Below are positions 53,592 through 62,377 of a stretch of 64,000 bases of DNA, piece after piece. The translations under genes were made by a program, and so were the position numbers. The notes beneath the pieces are model-generated. The model was not told the origin of the DNA and ran no database searches. It was given only the letters and a program-made list of their open reading frames with translations. The stretch spans positions 5,041 through 69,040 of the forward strand of contig JAEHHF010000002.1 in assembly GCA_019248085.1 (NCBI GenBank), read 5' to 3'. The DNA is from Candidatus Dojkabacteria bacterium S2_J21. Lineage in GTDB: Bacteria; Patescibacteria; Dojkabacteria; SC72. The stretch's first letter is position 1. Each line of letters starts with the position of its first letter.

Positions 53592-54065
53592 CTAGAAAAA
53601 TCTTCCAAAAGGATACACAATGGAAACCCAATGCTCTTTCAGCCACACATCTGCTAAATGTTGAGACTCTATCAGGCCTCTTTTTGCCAATTCTTTGTTA
53701 ATTACACTGCCCTGATGTGGTTTGTCGAACTGTTTTTCCAAAGGGGAACTAAATCCATGAGCATAGTGACAAAGCTCATGCGCAATCGTAGCACTTACCA
53801 CATACTCGGGAACGATTTCATTCTGGAAATATTTTGTTATAGTTATGACAGTAACGCGCTTGTCATCTTGAGCATCGTAATCATCGATATTTTTCTTTAA
53901 CAAACTTTTAATCTTGGTATCCTGATTTGCTATCTTAATACTGCCTAGCTGTCGTTTTGAGTATTTGCCAAACTTTATGAGGACGAGATTTTTTCGAGGT
54001 ATATCACAGAAATTATTCTCCCACAAATCATACATTAGATTTTCTAAATATTTTCTATCTCTCAT
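53592..54065 (-). CDS. SprT-like zinc metalloprotein
   Basis: The 157-residue protein has a zinc-binding motif HELCHYAH (H96, E97, H100, H103) inside VSATIAHELCHYAHG, and a downstream KPHQGSVINKELAKRGL. This fits the SprT/SprT-like gluzincin pattern. SprT-family proteins are intracellular metalloproteases or peptidase-like proteins; a signal peptide is absent. It starts 14 bp from the divergent ABC transporter gene, and their -10 boxes share that short gap. Confidence 0.75.
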   Translation of the reverse strand: MRDRKYLENLMYDLWENNFCDIPRKNLVLIKFGKYSKRQLGSIKIANQDTKIKSLLKKNIDDYDAQDDKRVTVITITKYFQNEIVPEYVVSATIAHELCHYAHGFSSPLEKQFDKPHQGSVINKELAKRGLIESQHLADVWLKEHWVSIVYPFGRFF

Positions 54066-54073
54066 GCTATTAT
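54065..54073 (+). promoter_or_regulatory. Extended -10 element of the ABC transporter gene
   Basis: TGCTATTAT ends 6 nt before the ATG at 54080. On the other strand TAATAT sits 6 nt before the divergent SprT-like ATG, so two leaderless promoters face each other across 14 bp. Confidence 0.45.
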
Positions 54074-54079
54074 ATTAAA

Positions 54080-55885
54080 ATGATTTTACAAAAATACAAG
54101 AAAAAGCTCATCACTTTACTAAATGTCCTCAAGTTCATATATGGCAGATATACACTTACCGCGATAACTAGAGATATTCTCTTTGTAATTGGAACCGCAA
54201 CTGAAGTATATACTATTACAATTGTTGGTAAATTCATAGATGAAGTTGCGGCAATTCTTCTTAATTGGGAGAATTTTGATCTTTCTCAATTTTTCCAAAC
54301 ACAGGCTTTTTTACACCTAGTTACTATTCTAATATTATGGTCTATATTCCAAGCATGCAATCAAGCTAAGCAGCATTTGTACAATGTGATATATGAAAAA
54401 GTCTGGGAAGATGCAAGGTATATGATGGTTGCCAAGGTGTCCAAATCTAACTTGCAAGACGTAGAGCAAGAGAAATTCCAGGATCTGCTTACCTATGCAC
54501 CGGCATATTCCATAGACAGGATAATACAAACATACAATAGCTTTGCAGGAATTATGAGTAGTATTGTCAGACTAATCAGTGCGGCAATAATCATATTCGA
54601 GACAATGAGTTGGTCTGTATTATTGATAATCCTGTTTGTGCTTCCAGAGATTGTAATTGTCCATATTCGTAGAAATAGAGTTCGTAGATATCAAGACGAA
54701 GAAGTGGGTAAACTCAAATACCTAAACTATCTCTTGAATGTTACATTAACAATATCTAATTTCCTTGAATTGAGGGTTAACGACACATTTGCATATATAA
54801 AGCGTAGGTACCAAGAGGAATATGATCAATTTTTAGATGGATATTTGAAAACGGATTCAAAGCTATACAGGGACAGGACAAGTTTCTCTATCTTTGGCCA
54901 GATTCTTAAATTCGCATATATCGTATATGTTCTTTCATTCTCGATTGTTAGAAAGTTAAGCTTAGGAACATTTAAAGCATTGTATGACTATGTAGACATG
55001 ACGTATACAAGTGCGTACGGTGTTTTTGATTCAATTACTTACATATCCTCATTACTAGAGTATGATGAGAAATTCTTTGACCTGATGGATTACGAGGGAT
55101 TCGGAGACCATGCGCATGGAGAGAAGAAACTGAAGAAAGGTACACCAGCAATTGAGTTTAAGAATGTTAGCTTTTCATATCCAGACGATCCCAAAACAAT
55201 GGTTTTAAAACATATTGATATTGATATTAAACCAGGAGAGAAAATAGCTTTTTTTGGTAGTGATGGCTCGGGAAAGAGTAGCATGGTAAAAATATTGACC
55301 GGTTTATATCAGATCCAAACAGGAGAATATTTGGTTGATGGTTGTCCCGTAAAGGAGTTAGACAGGGGGGAATTGAAAAAGAAAATAGCAGTGACATTCC
55401 AGGATTTTATTAATTATAACTTTAGTCTGAAAGAGAATATCGTTATATCTGGAGAAAGAAAGAATGTTAACAAACGTTTGTATGAAGATGTATCTGAGGC
55501 AAGTCAGGTCTCTGACTTTATGAAGAAAGAGAGAATAAAAGATGAGCATATTTTAGGAAAAATATTCCCAGGAGGGAAAGATCTTTCACCAGGATATTGG
55601 CAAAGATTGGCGATAGCTAGAATGTTGTATAGAGATAGAAAGATTTTCGTAATGGACGAGTCATTTACATTCATAGATTCTGAATCGAAGGAGATGATAT
55701 TACATAACATTTTGAATTTTGTTGGACCAGAAAGAACCTTGATATACATAACAAGAAGTGTTGAGGACTTAGATCTGTTCGATAGGATATATTTCTTTGA
55801 TAATGGAAAAGTCATCGAATCTGGGAATTGGAAAGAATTGATGAAAAAAAGGAAGAAATTCTTTAAGATAGCGAATGAAAATTAA
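54080..55885 (+). CDS. ABC exporter (membrane domain plus ATPase) with altered signature and H-loop
   Basis: The 601-residue half-transporter has an N-terminal region with about six membrane helices (20-330) and a C-terminal ATPase. Walker A is GSDGSGKSS (393-401) and the Q-loop lies in VTFQDFINYNFSLKENIV. The signature reads LSPGYWQR (502-509) instead of LSGGQ, and Walker B is FVMDES (D526, E527). The switch histidine expected in I(T/S)HR is R559 (YITRSVEDL). Its partner would be itself. Substrate unknown. The lost histidine suggests altered or weak hydrolysis. Confidence 0.85.
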   Translation: MILQKYKKKLITLLNVLKFIYGRYTLTAITRDILFVIGTATEVYTITIVGKFIDEVAAILLNWENFDLSQFFQTQAFLHLVTILILWSIFQACNQAKQHLYNVIYEKVWEDARYMMVAKVSKSNLQDVEQEKFQDLLTYAPAYSIDRIIQTYNSFAGIMSSIVRLISAAIIIFETMSWSVLLIILFVLPEIVIVHIRRNRVRRYQDEEVGKLKYLNYLLNVTLTISNFLELRVNDTFAYIKRRYQEEYDQFLDGYLKTDSKLYRDRTSFSIFGQILKFAYIVYVLSFSIVRKLSLGTFKALYDYVDMTYTSAYGVFDSITYISSLLEYDEKFFDLMDYEGFGDHAHGEKKLKKGTPAIEFKNVSFSYPDDPKTMVLKHIDIDIKPGEKIAFFGSDGSGKSSMVKILTGLYQIQTGEYLVDGCPVKELDRGELKKKIAVTFQDFINYNFSLKENIVISGERKNVNKRLYEDVSEASQVSDFMKKERIKDEHILGKIFPGGKDLSPGYWQRLAIARMLYRDRKIFVMDESFTFIDSESKEMILHNILNFVGPERTLIYITRSVEDLDLFDRIYFFDNGKVIESGNWKELMKKRKKFFKIANEN

Positions 55886-55914
55886 TCATATATACAGTAC
55901 CTATGGATAGAGTG

Positions 55915-55920
55915 TAAAAT
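55915..55920 (+). promoter_or_regulatory. -10 box of the folD-glyA-thyX-dcd module (leaderless)
   Basis: TAAAAT ends exactly 7 nt before the folD ATG at 55928. No clear -35 is seen. Confidence 0.45.
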
Positions 55921-55927
55921 ATACCCT

Positions 55928-56788
55928 ATGGAACTATTAGACGGGAAATTACTCTCAGAAAAAATATTAGATGAAATCTCACAAGAAGTAGAGGATATTA
56001 AGCGACAGGGGAAGAGAATCCCGAGAATGGATATGATATTGGTAGGAGAGGACTTCGGAAGTATTAAATATGTTGGAATGAAAGAGAAGATAGCCAAAGA
56101 GATTGGAATAAATGGTATCGTCCATCATCTTGATCATAATGTAAATACCTTAGATATCGTTAACCTCATAGACACTCTCGACAAAGATCACGAAGTAGAT
56201 GGATATATGGTTCAACTTCCTTTGCCAGACCATATCAATACAAACCTAGTACTAGATGCAATAGACCCTCGTAAAGATGTAGATGGCTTGTCTCCTGTAA
56301 ATCTCGGTAAACTCTTTCAAAAAGACCCATCGGCAATATTACCCGCTACACCATTGGGGATTGTAAAACTATTAGATGAATACAAGATCAAATTGTTTGG
56401 AAAACATGTTGTCATACTCGGAGCGAGCACGATCATAGGGATTCCACTCCAAGCAATTCTGTTAGAGAAGAAATCAACGGTTACATTGTGCAATGCACAC
56501 ACAATGGACATACAGGAAATTTCAAAGACCGCAGATATTTTAATTTGTGCTACAGGAAACGCATTACTTGTTAATTCTAGTTTCCTGAAACCGGGATGTG
56601 TGGTGATAGATGTCGGTTCAAACAAGCATCCTGAGACTGGTAAATTAGTAGGTGATGTAGATTGGGATTCTGTAAAAGGAATTCCGTCATATATAACTCC
56701 TGTACCTGGCGGTGTTGGTCCAATGACCATAACCTCTCTCATGCTTAATTTAATCACCTGCTACAAGAAGAATGATAGAAGACAATAA
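55928..56788 (+). CDS. folD: FolD: methylene-THF dehydrogenase/cyclohydrolase
   Basis: FolD interconverts 5,10-methylene-THF and 10-formyl-THF using NADP. The 286-residue protein has the substrate motif [18 protein letters not shown] with its catalytic lysine, [27 protein letters not shown], and the Rossmann-type [18 protein letters not shown]. The C-terminal [17 protein letters not shown] is a family hallmark. It overlaps glyA by 17 bp and begins the dTMP module. Confidence 0.95.
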   Translation: MELLDGKLLSEKILDEISQEVEDIKRQGKRIPRMDMILVGEDFGSIKYVGMKEKIAKEIGINGIVHHLDHNVNTLDIVNLIDTLDKDHEVDGYMVQLPLPDHINTNLVLDAIDPRKDVDGLSPVNLGKLFQKDPSAILPATPLGIVKLLDEYKIKLFGKHVVILGASTIIGIPLQAILLEKKSTVTLCNAHTMDIQEISKTADILICATGNALLVNSSFLKPGCVVIDVGSNKHPETGKLVGDVDWDSVKGIPSYITPVPGGVGPMTITSLMLNLITCYKKNDRRQ

Positions 56789-58004
56789 AATACAGAAATT
56801 CATAGATCTAGAAAAGAAGAGGCAATTCGAAGGGATAGAATTAATAGCATCAGAAAACTATGTAAGTGCCTCTGTACTTGAATGCATGGGTTCAATTCTC
56901 ACAAATAAATACTCAGAGGGATACCCAGATAAACGGTATTACGGGGGAAATCAATACATAGATGAGATAGAGAAAGAAGCAATTAGGAGAGTAAAAGAAC
57001 TCTTCGGTGCTGAACATGTTAATGTTCAACCATATTCAGGATCGCCAGCAAATCAGGCAGTACATTTCGCATTACTGCAACCAGGAGATCGTACCATGGG
57101 TATGGCATTAGATGCTGGTGGACATTTAACTCATGGTTTTAAGGTGTCCTTCTCTGGCAAATATTATAACTCTGTTAGCTATGGTGTAGATGAAAATGGA
57201 TATATTGATTACGAGGAAGTAAAGAAATTGGCACTAGAACACAAACCAAAACTCATATGGGCTGGTTTCTCTGCATATTCAAGAATAATTGATTGGAAAA
57301 AGTTCAGAGAGATAGCTGATGAAGTAGGAGCATATCTTGCAGTAGATATAGCACATGTTGCAGGACTTGTTGCTGCAGGTTTGTATCCTTCCCCTGTAGG
57401 CATTGCAGATGTGGTAACTACAACAACACATAAAACACTAAGAGGCCCTAGAGGTGCCATTATAATGTGCAAAGAATCACTTGGAGAGCAAATAGACAAA
57501 GCAGTGTTCCCAGGGCTTCAGGGAGGGCCACACAACCATACAACTGCAGGTATAGCAGTTGCATTGAGGGAGGCTTCATCCTCAGAATTCAAAGAATATG
57601 CCAAACAGATAATACTAAATGCAAAAGCTCTCGCAGATTCGTTTAAAAAACTAGGATATACAATAGTTTCGGGAGGAACAGACAATCACTTGTTCCTTGT
57701 AGACGTAATTAAAAGCGTAAATCTCTCAGGTAAAGAAGTTTCGGATGTCTTAGAGAAAGCGAATATCACCTTAAATATGAATGCAATTCCACGGGATGAA
57801 AGAAAACCATGGAATCCATCAGGTGTAAGAATAGGAACTCCTGCAATTACAACGAGAGGAATGAAAGAAAAGGAGATGGAAATAATTGCAAAATTCATAG
57901 ATGATTCATTAAGAAATCCAACTGATGAGAATCTTGAAAATATTCGGTTAGAAGTAAAACAGTTTACAAAAGACTTTCCAATTCCGGGTATAGATAATAT
58001 TTAA
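56772..58004 (+). CDS. glyA: Serine hydroxymethyltransferase
   Basis: GlyA makes glycine and 5,10-methylene-THF from serine and THF. The 410-residue PLP enzyme has [34 protein letters not shown], and the Schiff-base lysine K221 in [20 protein letters not shown] and [11 protein letters not shown] follow. It starts 17 bp inside folD. In this context its product is the one-carbon donor for ThyX. Confidence 0.96.
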   Translation: MIEDNKIQKFIDLEKKRQFEGIELIASENYVSASVLECMGSILTNKYSEGYPDKRYYGGNQYIDEIEKEAIRRVKELFGAEHVNVQPYSGSPANQAVHFALLQPGDRTMGMALDAGGHLTHGFKVSFSGKYYNSVSYGVDENGYIDYEEVKKLALEHKPKLIWAGFSAYSRIIDWKKFREIADEVGAYLAVDIAHVAGLVAAGLYPSPVGIADVVTTTTHKTLRGPRGAIIMCKESLGEQIDKAVFPGLQGGPHNHTTAGIAVALREASSSEFKEYAKQIILNAKALADSFKKLGYTIVSGGTDNHLFLVDVIKSVNLSGKEVSDVLEKANITLNMNAIPRDERKPWNPSGVRIGTPAITTRGMKEKEMEIIAKFIDDSLRNPTDENLENIRLEVKQFTKDFPIPGIDNI

Positions 58005-58020
58005 TATATCCTAAATATAT

Positions 58021-59616
58021 ATGAAGCTCTCCTACAGAAAAGACTTAAATATTGCGAGTATAAGATCGGAATCAGAGTGGAATAAATTTAAGGTACATAC
58101 ATTACTTCAGAATACAGAACATAAACAGCCATCGATAAACGCATACCTGGGTGCTAGATATAGCAGATCAGCAGATTCAATAGTCGACATTGCAGCGGAA
58201 ATCATAGAAAGCAAGACGGATGCTAGTGAGAAATTAGAAAAAATATTCTCTGGATATGGTCATAAATCGGTAGGCGATATGGCAGATCTGTTTGTATGTA
58301 TAGAAAATATCCCGTTGTATGTAGCAATGCGTATTTTCTACATGACATCTGTAGTATCAGGACAGGAGAGGTCTACAAGATATCAGAATTTTGAAAATCC
58401 TGAGTTCGTAAAAATACCCAAAGAAATATCTGAAGACAGAAATATAACGAAGGGATATGAAAAAATAATACTGAAGCAGATGAAGGATTACAGGGAGTTG
58501 CTCAAACTCTCCAAGGAAGCTTTGGAGAAGTATTTCAAAATAAATTCAGACAGTTCGCAAGAAGTTACTGTTTTAAAAGCGCGTGCATTTGATACCGCCA
58601 GATATCTTCTACCACAGGGAATCAATACTAGCTCCGCATATCTAATGTCTGCGAGAAATTGGTCTGAAGTCATAAGTTTGCTTTGTTCTAGTGATAATAT
58701 AGCAGAAAATGAGGTTGCCGAAATGTTACTCAATCTTCTAGGAGAATCTGATTTAGATATTAAGGGGTATGTTAGAGAAGCAGATAACCTCATAAGGCAT
58801 ACTGATCCAAACTGTTGTAGGAAAAATTCAACCAAAGAGATACTTAAATATATGAATGAAAAAGTATCCAGAAAGCAGATCAAGCATATACCAGAAAGCG
58901 AAGCAGAAGCAGTGGAGGTCTCTTTTGGGCCAGATAGCACAGAGACATTGATAACCAACTATGAACTCCTCCTCAATCCTCTAGGTTCACATGATGAATT
59001 TGAATTTACAGATGAAGATCAAGAAGTCTTAGGAGATATTCTTTTTGAAAATCACGATCACCATAATCTAATTGGAAATATTGGGCAGTCAGGGGCAATC
59101 AAGATCTCAGGTTTCGCAAGCTTAGGTACATTGAAAGATTTGAATAGGCACAGGAGCATGGAAAGATATATCCCATGGTTACATGACGAAGTAGATATGG
59201 ATCAAGAATTAAATAGATCGAACGAGGATTGTATATACATTTGTAACTATCTTGATATTCCTCAGCTTTCCAAATTGAAAAAAGAATATCAATCTAGACT
59301 TTCTGAAACATACGATATGATTAGAAAATGGAGGAAAGAAGGTAAAGAAGTTTTGTCTAGTGAAGTAGTTGATGAATATACTAGATATTTACTTCCATAT
59401 GCACATGCTACGAAGTATGTTATGTATGGTTCTTTTGATGATCTTCAATATGTCATAAATTTGAGAACTCGTAACGGAGGCCATATCGCTTACAGAATTC
59501 TAACCTATGAATGGCTGAGGAAATTAAGTATTGCAGACCCGATCTGGAGACCATTACTTAAGAAAATCATTAAGCCTCTGTATGATGACAAGTCCCAGTT
59601 CGTAGATCGTAGTTAA
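58021..59616 (+). CDS. Two-domain ThyX-like flavin-dependent thymidylate synthase
   Basis: ThyX methylates dUMP with methylene-THF and FAD. This 531-residue protein is about twice the usual length and looks like two ThyX domains. Domain 1 has GHKSVGDMADL (80-90, like the H.S..EH motif) and QERSTRY (115-121). Domain 2 has NRHRSMERY (375-383). The usual single motif RHRxxSxNExSxRY is thus split, each domain keeping one part. The position between glyA and dcd strongly supports dTMP synthesis. I recall two-domain ThyX-like proteins elsewhere but cannot confirm activity. Confidence 0.8.
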   Translation: MKLSYRKDLNIASIRSESEWNKFKVHTLLQNTEHKQPSINAYLGARYSRSADSIVDIAAEIIESKTDASEKLEKIFSGYGHKSVGDMADLFVCIENIPLYVAMRIFYMTSVVSGQERSTRYQNFENPEFVKIPKEISEDRNITKGYEKIILKQMKDYRELLKLSKEALEKYFKINSDSSQEVTVLKARAFDTARYLLPQGINTSSAYLMSARNWSEVISLLCSSDNIAENEVAEMLLNLLGESDLDIKGYVREADNLIRHTDPNCCRKNSTKEILKYMNEKVSRKQIKHIPESEAEAVEVSFGPDSTETLITNYELLLNPLGSHDEFEFTDEDQEVLGDILFENHDHHNLIGNIGQSGAIKISGFASLGTLKDLNRHRSMERYIPWLHDEVDMDQELNRSNEDCIYICNYLDIPQLSKLKKEYQSRLSETYDMIRKWRKEGKEVLSSEVVDEYTRYLLPYAHATKYVMYGSFDDLQYVINLRTRNGGHIAYRILTYEWLRKLSIADPIWRPLLKKIIKPLYDDKSQFVDRS

Positions 59617-59633
59617 TTTTACATATTCTAGAT

Positions 59634-60200
59634 ATGATACTTTCAGACAAAAGCGTTAAGGCCAAGATAAAGACAGGTGAGATAAAGATAGAACCTTTTT
59701 CAGAAGAATTTCTTCAATCAGCCTCGTACGATTTACATTTAGATAGTCATTTTCTTGTATTCAGTAGAGAGAATAACAGTCTCATAGATGTTAAAAAACC
59801 GATGGATAAGTTAATGAAGAAGGTAGAAGTTGATAAAGAAGAAGGATATATTATTCACCCAGGTGAATTTGTGTTAGCCAATGTCCAAGAAATAACAGGA
59901 GTTGATGATAGTCATGTTGGAAGGCTTGAAGGGAAAAGTTCTCTGGGTAGGATAGGGTTGGTTATACATGTCACCGCTGGATTTCTTGACCCTGGAAATT
60001 GCCTAAGATTAACTTTAGAAATGGTGAATCTCTCTCCACTCCCAATCAAGATATATCCTGGGATGAAGATTGGACAGATAGCTTTTGAAGAATTAGATGG
60101 CAAGTGTGAAAGGCCCTATGGAAGCAAGGGTCTGGGGAATAAATATTTTGGGGATACCACAGTACAAGGTAGTCAGTACTGGAAAAACTTCAAAAAGTAA
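59634..60200 (+). CDS. dcd: dCTP deaminase (dCTP/dUTP family)
   Basis: Dcd turns dCTP into dUTP (or dUMP in bifunctional forms), feeding thymidylate synthesis. The 188-residue protein begins MILSDKSVKAKIKTGEIKI and has SASYDLHLDSHFLVF, RLEGKSSLGRIGLVIHVTAG and FLDPGNCLRLTLEM. The active glutamate is in LTLEM. TVQGSQYWKNFKK closes it. Whether it is monofunctional or a deaminase/dUTPase cannot be decided; no separate dut is nearby. Confidence 0.93.
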   Translation: MILSDKSVKAKIKTGEIKIEPFSEEFLQSASYDLHLDSHFLVFSRENNSLIDVKKPMDKLMKKVEVDKEEGYIIHPGEFVLANVQEITGVDDSHVGRLEGKSSLGRIGLVIHVTAGFLDPGNCLRLTLEMVNLSPLPIKIYPGMKIGQIAFEELDGKCERPYGSKGLGNKYFGDTTVQGSQYWKNFKK

Positions 60201-60208
60201 AATTGTAG

Positions 60209-60214
60209 TATAAT
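60209..60214 (+). promoter_or_regulatory. -10 box of sufS (leaderless)
   Basis: TATAAT ends 7 nt before the second ATG (60222) and only 1 nt before the first (60216). The spacing favours 60222 as the true start of a leaderless mRNA. Confidence 0.55.
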
Positions 60215-60221
60215 AATGGCT

Positions 60222-61502
60222 ATGCATAACAATATTCGGGATGAATTTCCCATATTAAAAACCAAGGTAAATGGCAAGCCAATTATCTATCTGGATAATG
60301 CTGCAACTACCCAGAAGCCTCAATTTGTCTTAGATGCAATAAATGAGTATTACACGAAGTATAATGCCAATATTCACAGAAGCTCCCATGTGTTAGCCAA
60401 AGAAGCAACGGAGAGATGGAAGAATGCACATCAGATAGTGGCCGATTTTCTTAATGCTGATGGCTACAAAGAGATTGTATTTACAAGAAATGCTACGGAG
60501 GGGTTGAATCTTTTGGTAAATACATACGGTAAGGTAAATCTTTCAAAAGGTGATATTGTGATAATTTCAGATATGGAACATCACAGTAATATTGTCCCTT
60601 GGCAGATGTTGCAGAAAGAAATTGGCTTTGAAATCAGATATATACCTGTTCATACAGACTATGATTTGGATCTAGATTGGTTAAAGAAAGAAATTACAGA
60701 TGAGGGAAACAGAGTTAAGATCGTTTCTGTTGTCCATATCTCCAATGTTCTGGGCACGTTAAATCCTGTTAAGGAAATTGCTCAATTAGCACACAACGTT
60801 GGAGCTTTCATGATAGTTGATGCTGCACAAAGTGTTCCACATATTAAAGTAGATGTGAAAGATCTTGATTGTGATGCTTTAGTATTTTCTGGTCACAAGG
60901 TATATGGTCCTACCGGTAGCGGAGTTCTGTATTGTAAGGAGAATATTCTAGAAAATCTCCCTCCATTCATGGGTGGAGGAGAAATGATTTTAAGTGTTTC
61001 AAAAAATGGGTTTGAAATGAATGAATTACCATGGAGATTTGAAGCAGGGACTCCAGATATTGAAAGTGGGATTGTCCTAGGAGAAACAATTAAATGGTTT
61101 GAGAGAGCAGTAGATGAAATGGGTGGGTATGATGCTTTGATTAATCATGAGAGGACACTGATGAAAACATTGTTAGATTCATTTGACGGAATAGAGTGGT
61201 TTAAACCATTTGGTAAAACAGATTACAACAACCGTTATGGCGTATTAGCTTTCAATATTGATGGATTTAGTTTCAAGGGGTGCAAAGAAAAACGACAGGA
61301 GAACCAGGAAGGCGATGGGATTGTTGAATATATCAGTAAAAAGGGTATCTGTGTGAGAGAAGGTTTCCATTGTGCTGAACCTCTACACGATACCTTCCAT
61401 GTAGGTCCAACAATGAGAGCTAGTTTTGGAATATACAACAGTATTGAAGATGTAAAAACATTCGCACAATATCTTAAAGAAGCTGTTTTATCCTCGTATT
61501 AA
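60222..61502 (+). CDS. sufS: Cysteine desulfurase, SufS type
   Basis: SufS takes sulfur from cysteine for Fe-S clusters and thiolated tRNA. The 426-residue PLP enzyme has YLDNAATTQKPQFVLDAI, RNATEGLNLLVNTY, DMEHHSNIVPWQ and the PLP lysine K226 in SGHKVYGPTGSGVLY. The catalytic cysteine C384 lies in REGFHCAEPLH, and SufS-type length is kept. The longest frame starts at 60216; the ATG at 60222 is preferred from promoter spacing. No sufBCDU is nearby. It shares a 4-bp stop overlap with the convergent gene. Confidence 0.93.
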   Translation: MHNNIRDEFPILKTKVNGKPIIYLDNAATTQKPQFVLDAINEYYTKYNANIHRSSHVLAKEATERWKNAHQIVADFLNADGYKEIVFTRNATEGLNLLVNTYGKVNLSKGDIVIISDMEHHSNIVPWQMLQKEIGFEIRYIPVHTDYDLDLDWLKKEITDEGNRVKIVSVVHISNVLGTLNPVKEIAQLAHNVGAFMIVDAAQSVPHIKVDVKDLDCDALVFSGHKVYGPTGSGVLYCKENILENLPPFMGGGEMILSVSKNGFEMNELPWRFEAGTPDIESGIVLGETIKWFERAVDEMGGYDALINHERTLMKTLLDSFDGIEWFKPFGKTDYNNRYGVLAFNIDGFSFKGCKEKRQENQEGDGIVEYISKKGICVREGFHCAEPLHDTFHVGPTMRASFGIYNSIEDVKTFAQYLKEAVLSSY

Positions 61503-62230
61503 ACAATTCCCGGTGTAGTTGGTGTTGGTACTGAGTTATCCATAGCTTGTGCTGGTGTCTCTGGAGTGGTCATAGGTGGAACTTCAGCAACTTGATTGTT
61601 TATGAACTGTTGTAAGTCAGGCATAGGTGTAGTTTCTACAGGCATAGGTGTTTCCATCGGTGTAGGTGTGATAGCTGGAGCTTCCTCTGCAACATGATCA
61701 GTAACGGGTCCCATTGGAGATGCGGATGCCTCTCCCTGTAAGATATCTTGTAAATCAGTAACTTGTTCATTTTGAGTTGCAGGTGCACTCGATTCTGTGA
61801 ATGTTGGTTGGCTTATCGGTTGATCCTCAGGTGTAATACTAGATTCCATAGTTTCTTGTATTGTTGGCTTGCTAACAACTGTTGGGGAGTACAAATTGTT
61901 TGATATCTCATCCATGTTTACAGCTTGTACTGGAGCAGAGGCTGTTTCAACAGGAGGAACTTCAACTGGTGTTGAAATAGCATCAGTATTCTCTGTGGTT
62001 ACAACAACAGGTGCTACTTCTGGGATAGTAACTTCCTCTTTCTTTTCCTTTTTCTTACTTAACAAAATTCCAGCAATGCTGATTAACAGTATTACAGCTC
62101 CTCCAATGAGAATATATGGGAGATAGTTCATCAACGTAGTTTGCAAATTCGTTGTATCTGCAGCAAATGCTTTAGAAGGAACAAGCGAAATGGCCAATAA
62201 AGAGACTATTGTCAAAAAGGATTTTTTCAT
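61499..62230 (-). CDS. Membrane protein with signal-like N-terminus and long Pro/Thr/Glu-rich tail
   Basis: The 243-residue protein has a signal-like segment (1-23, ending KAFAA), then a membrane helix (about 37-57, LPYILIGGAVILLISIAGIL) and a basic stop (KKKEKKEE). The rest (about 70-243) is low-complexity, rich in P, T, V, E and A, with repeats such as PMETPMPVETTPMPD. The charge pattern puts the tail in the cytoplasm. I do not recognise a family. Confidence 0.68.
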   Translation of the reverse strand: MKKSFLTIVSLLAISLVPSKAFAADTTNLQTTLMNYLPYILIGGAVILLISIAGILLSKKKEKKEEVTIPEVAPVVVTTENTDAISTPVEVPPVETASAPVQAVNMDEISNNLYSPTVVSKPTIQETMESSITPEDQPISQPTFTESSAPATQNEQVTDLQDILQGEASASPMGPVTDHVAEEAPAITPTPMETPMPVETTPMPDLQQFINNQVAEVPPMTTPETPAQAMDNSVPTPTTPGIV

Positions 62231-62377
62231 CGAATGGACAGTTTAATTTTATACATATTAAGGCTATCATTCTAAGCTGTGTTTTTCAAGGTTTTTTCAT
62301 ATATATATATTAAGTACAAATATTTGACTTGCTAGACTTGTATATATACACTCTAATAGAATATATTACTGCTCAAT

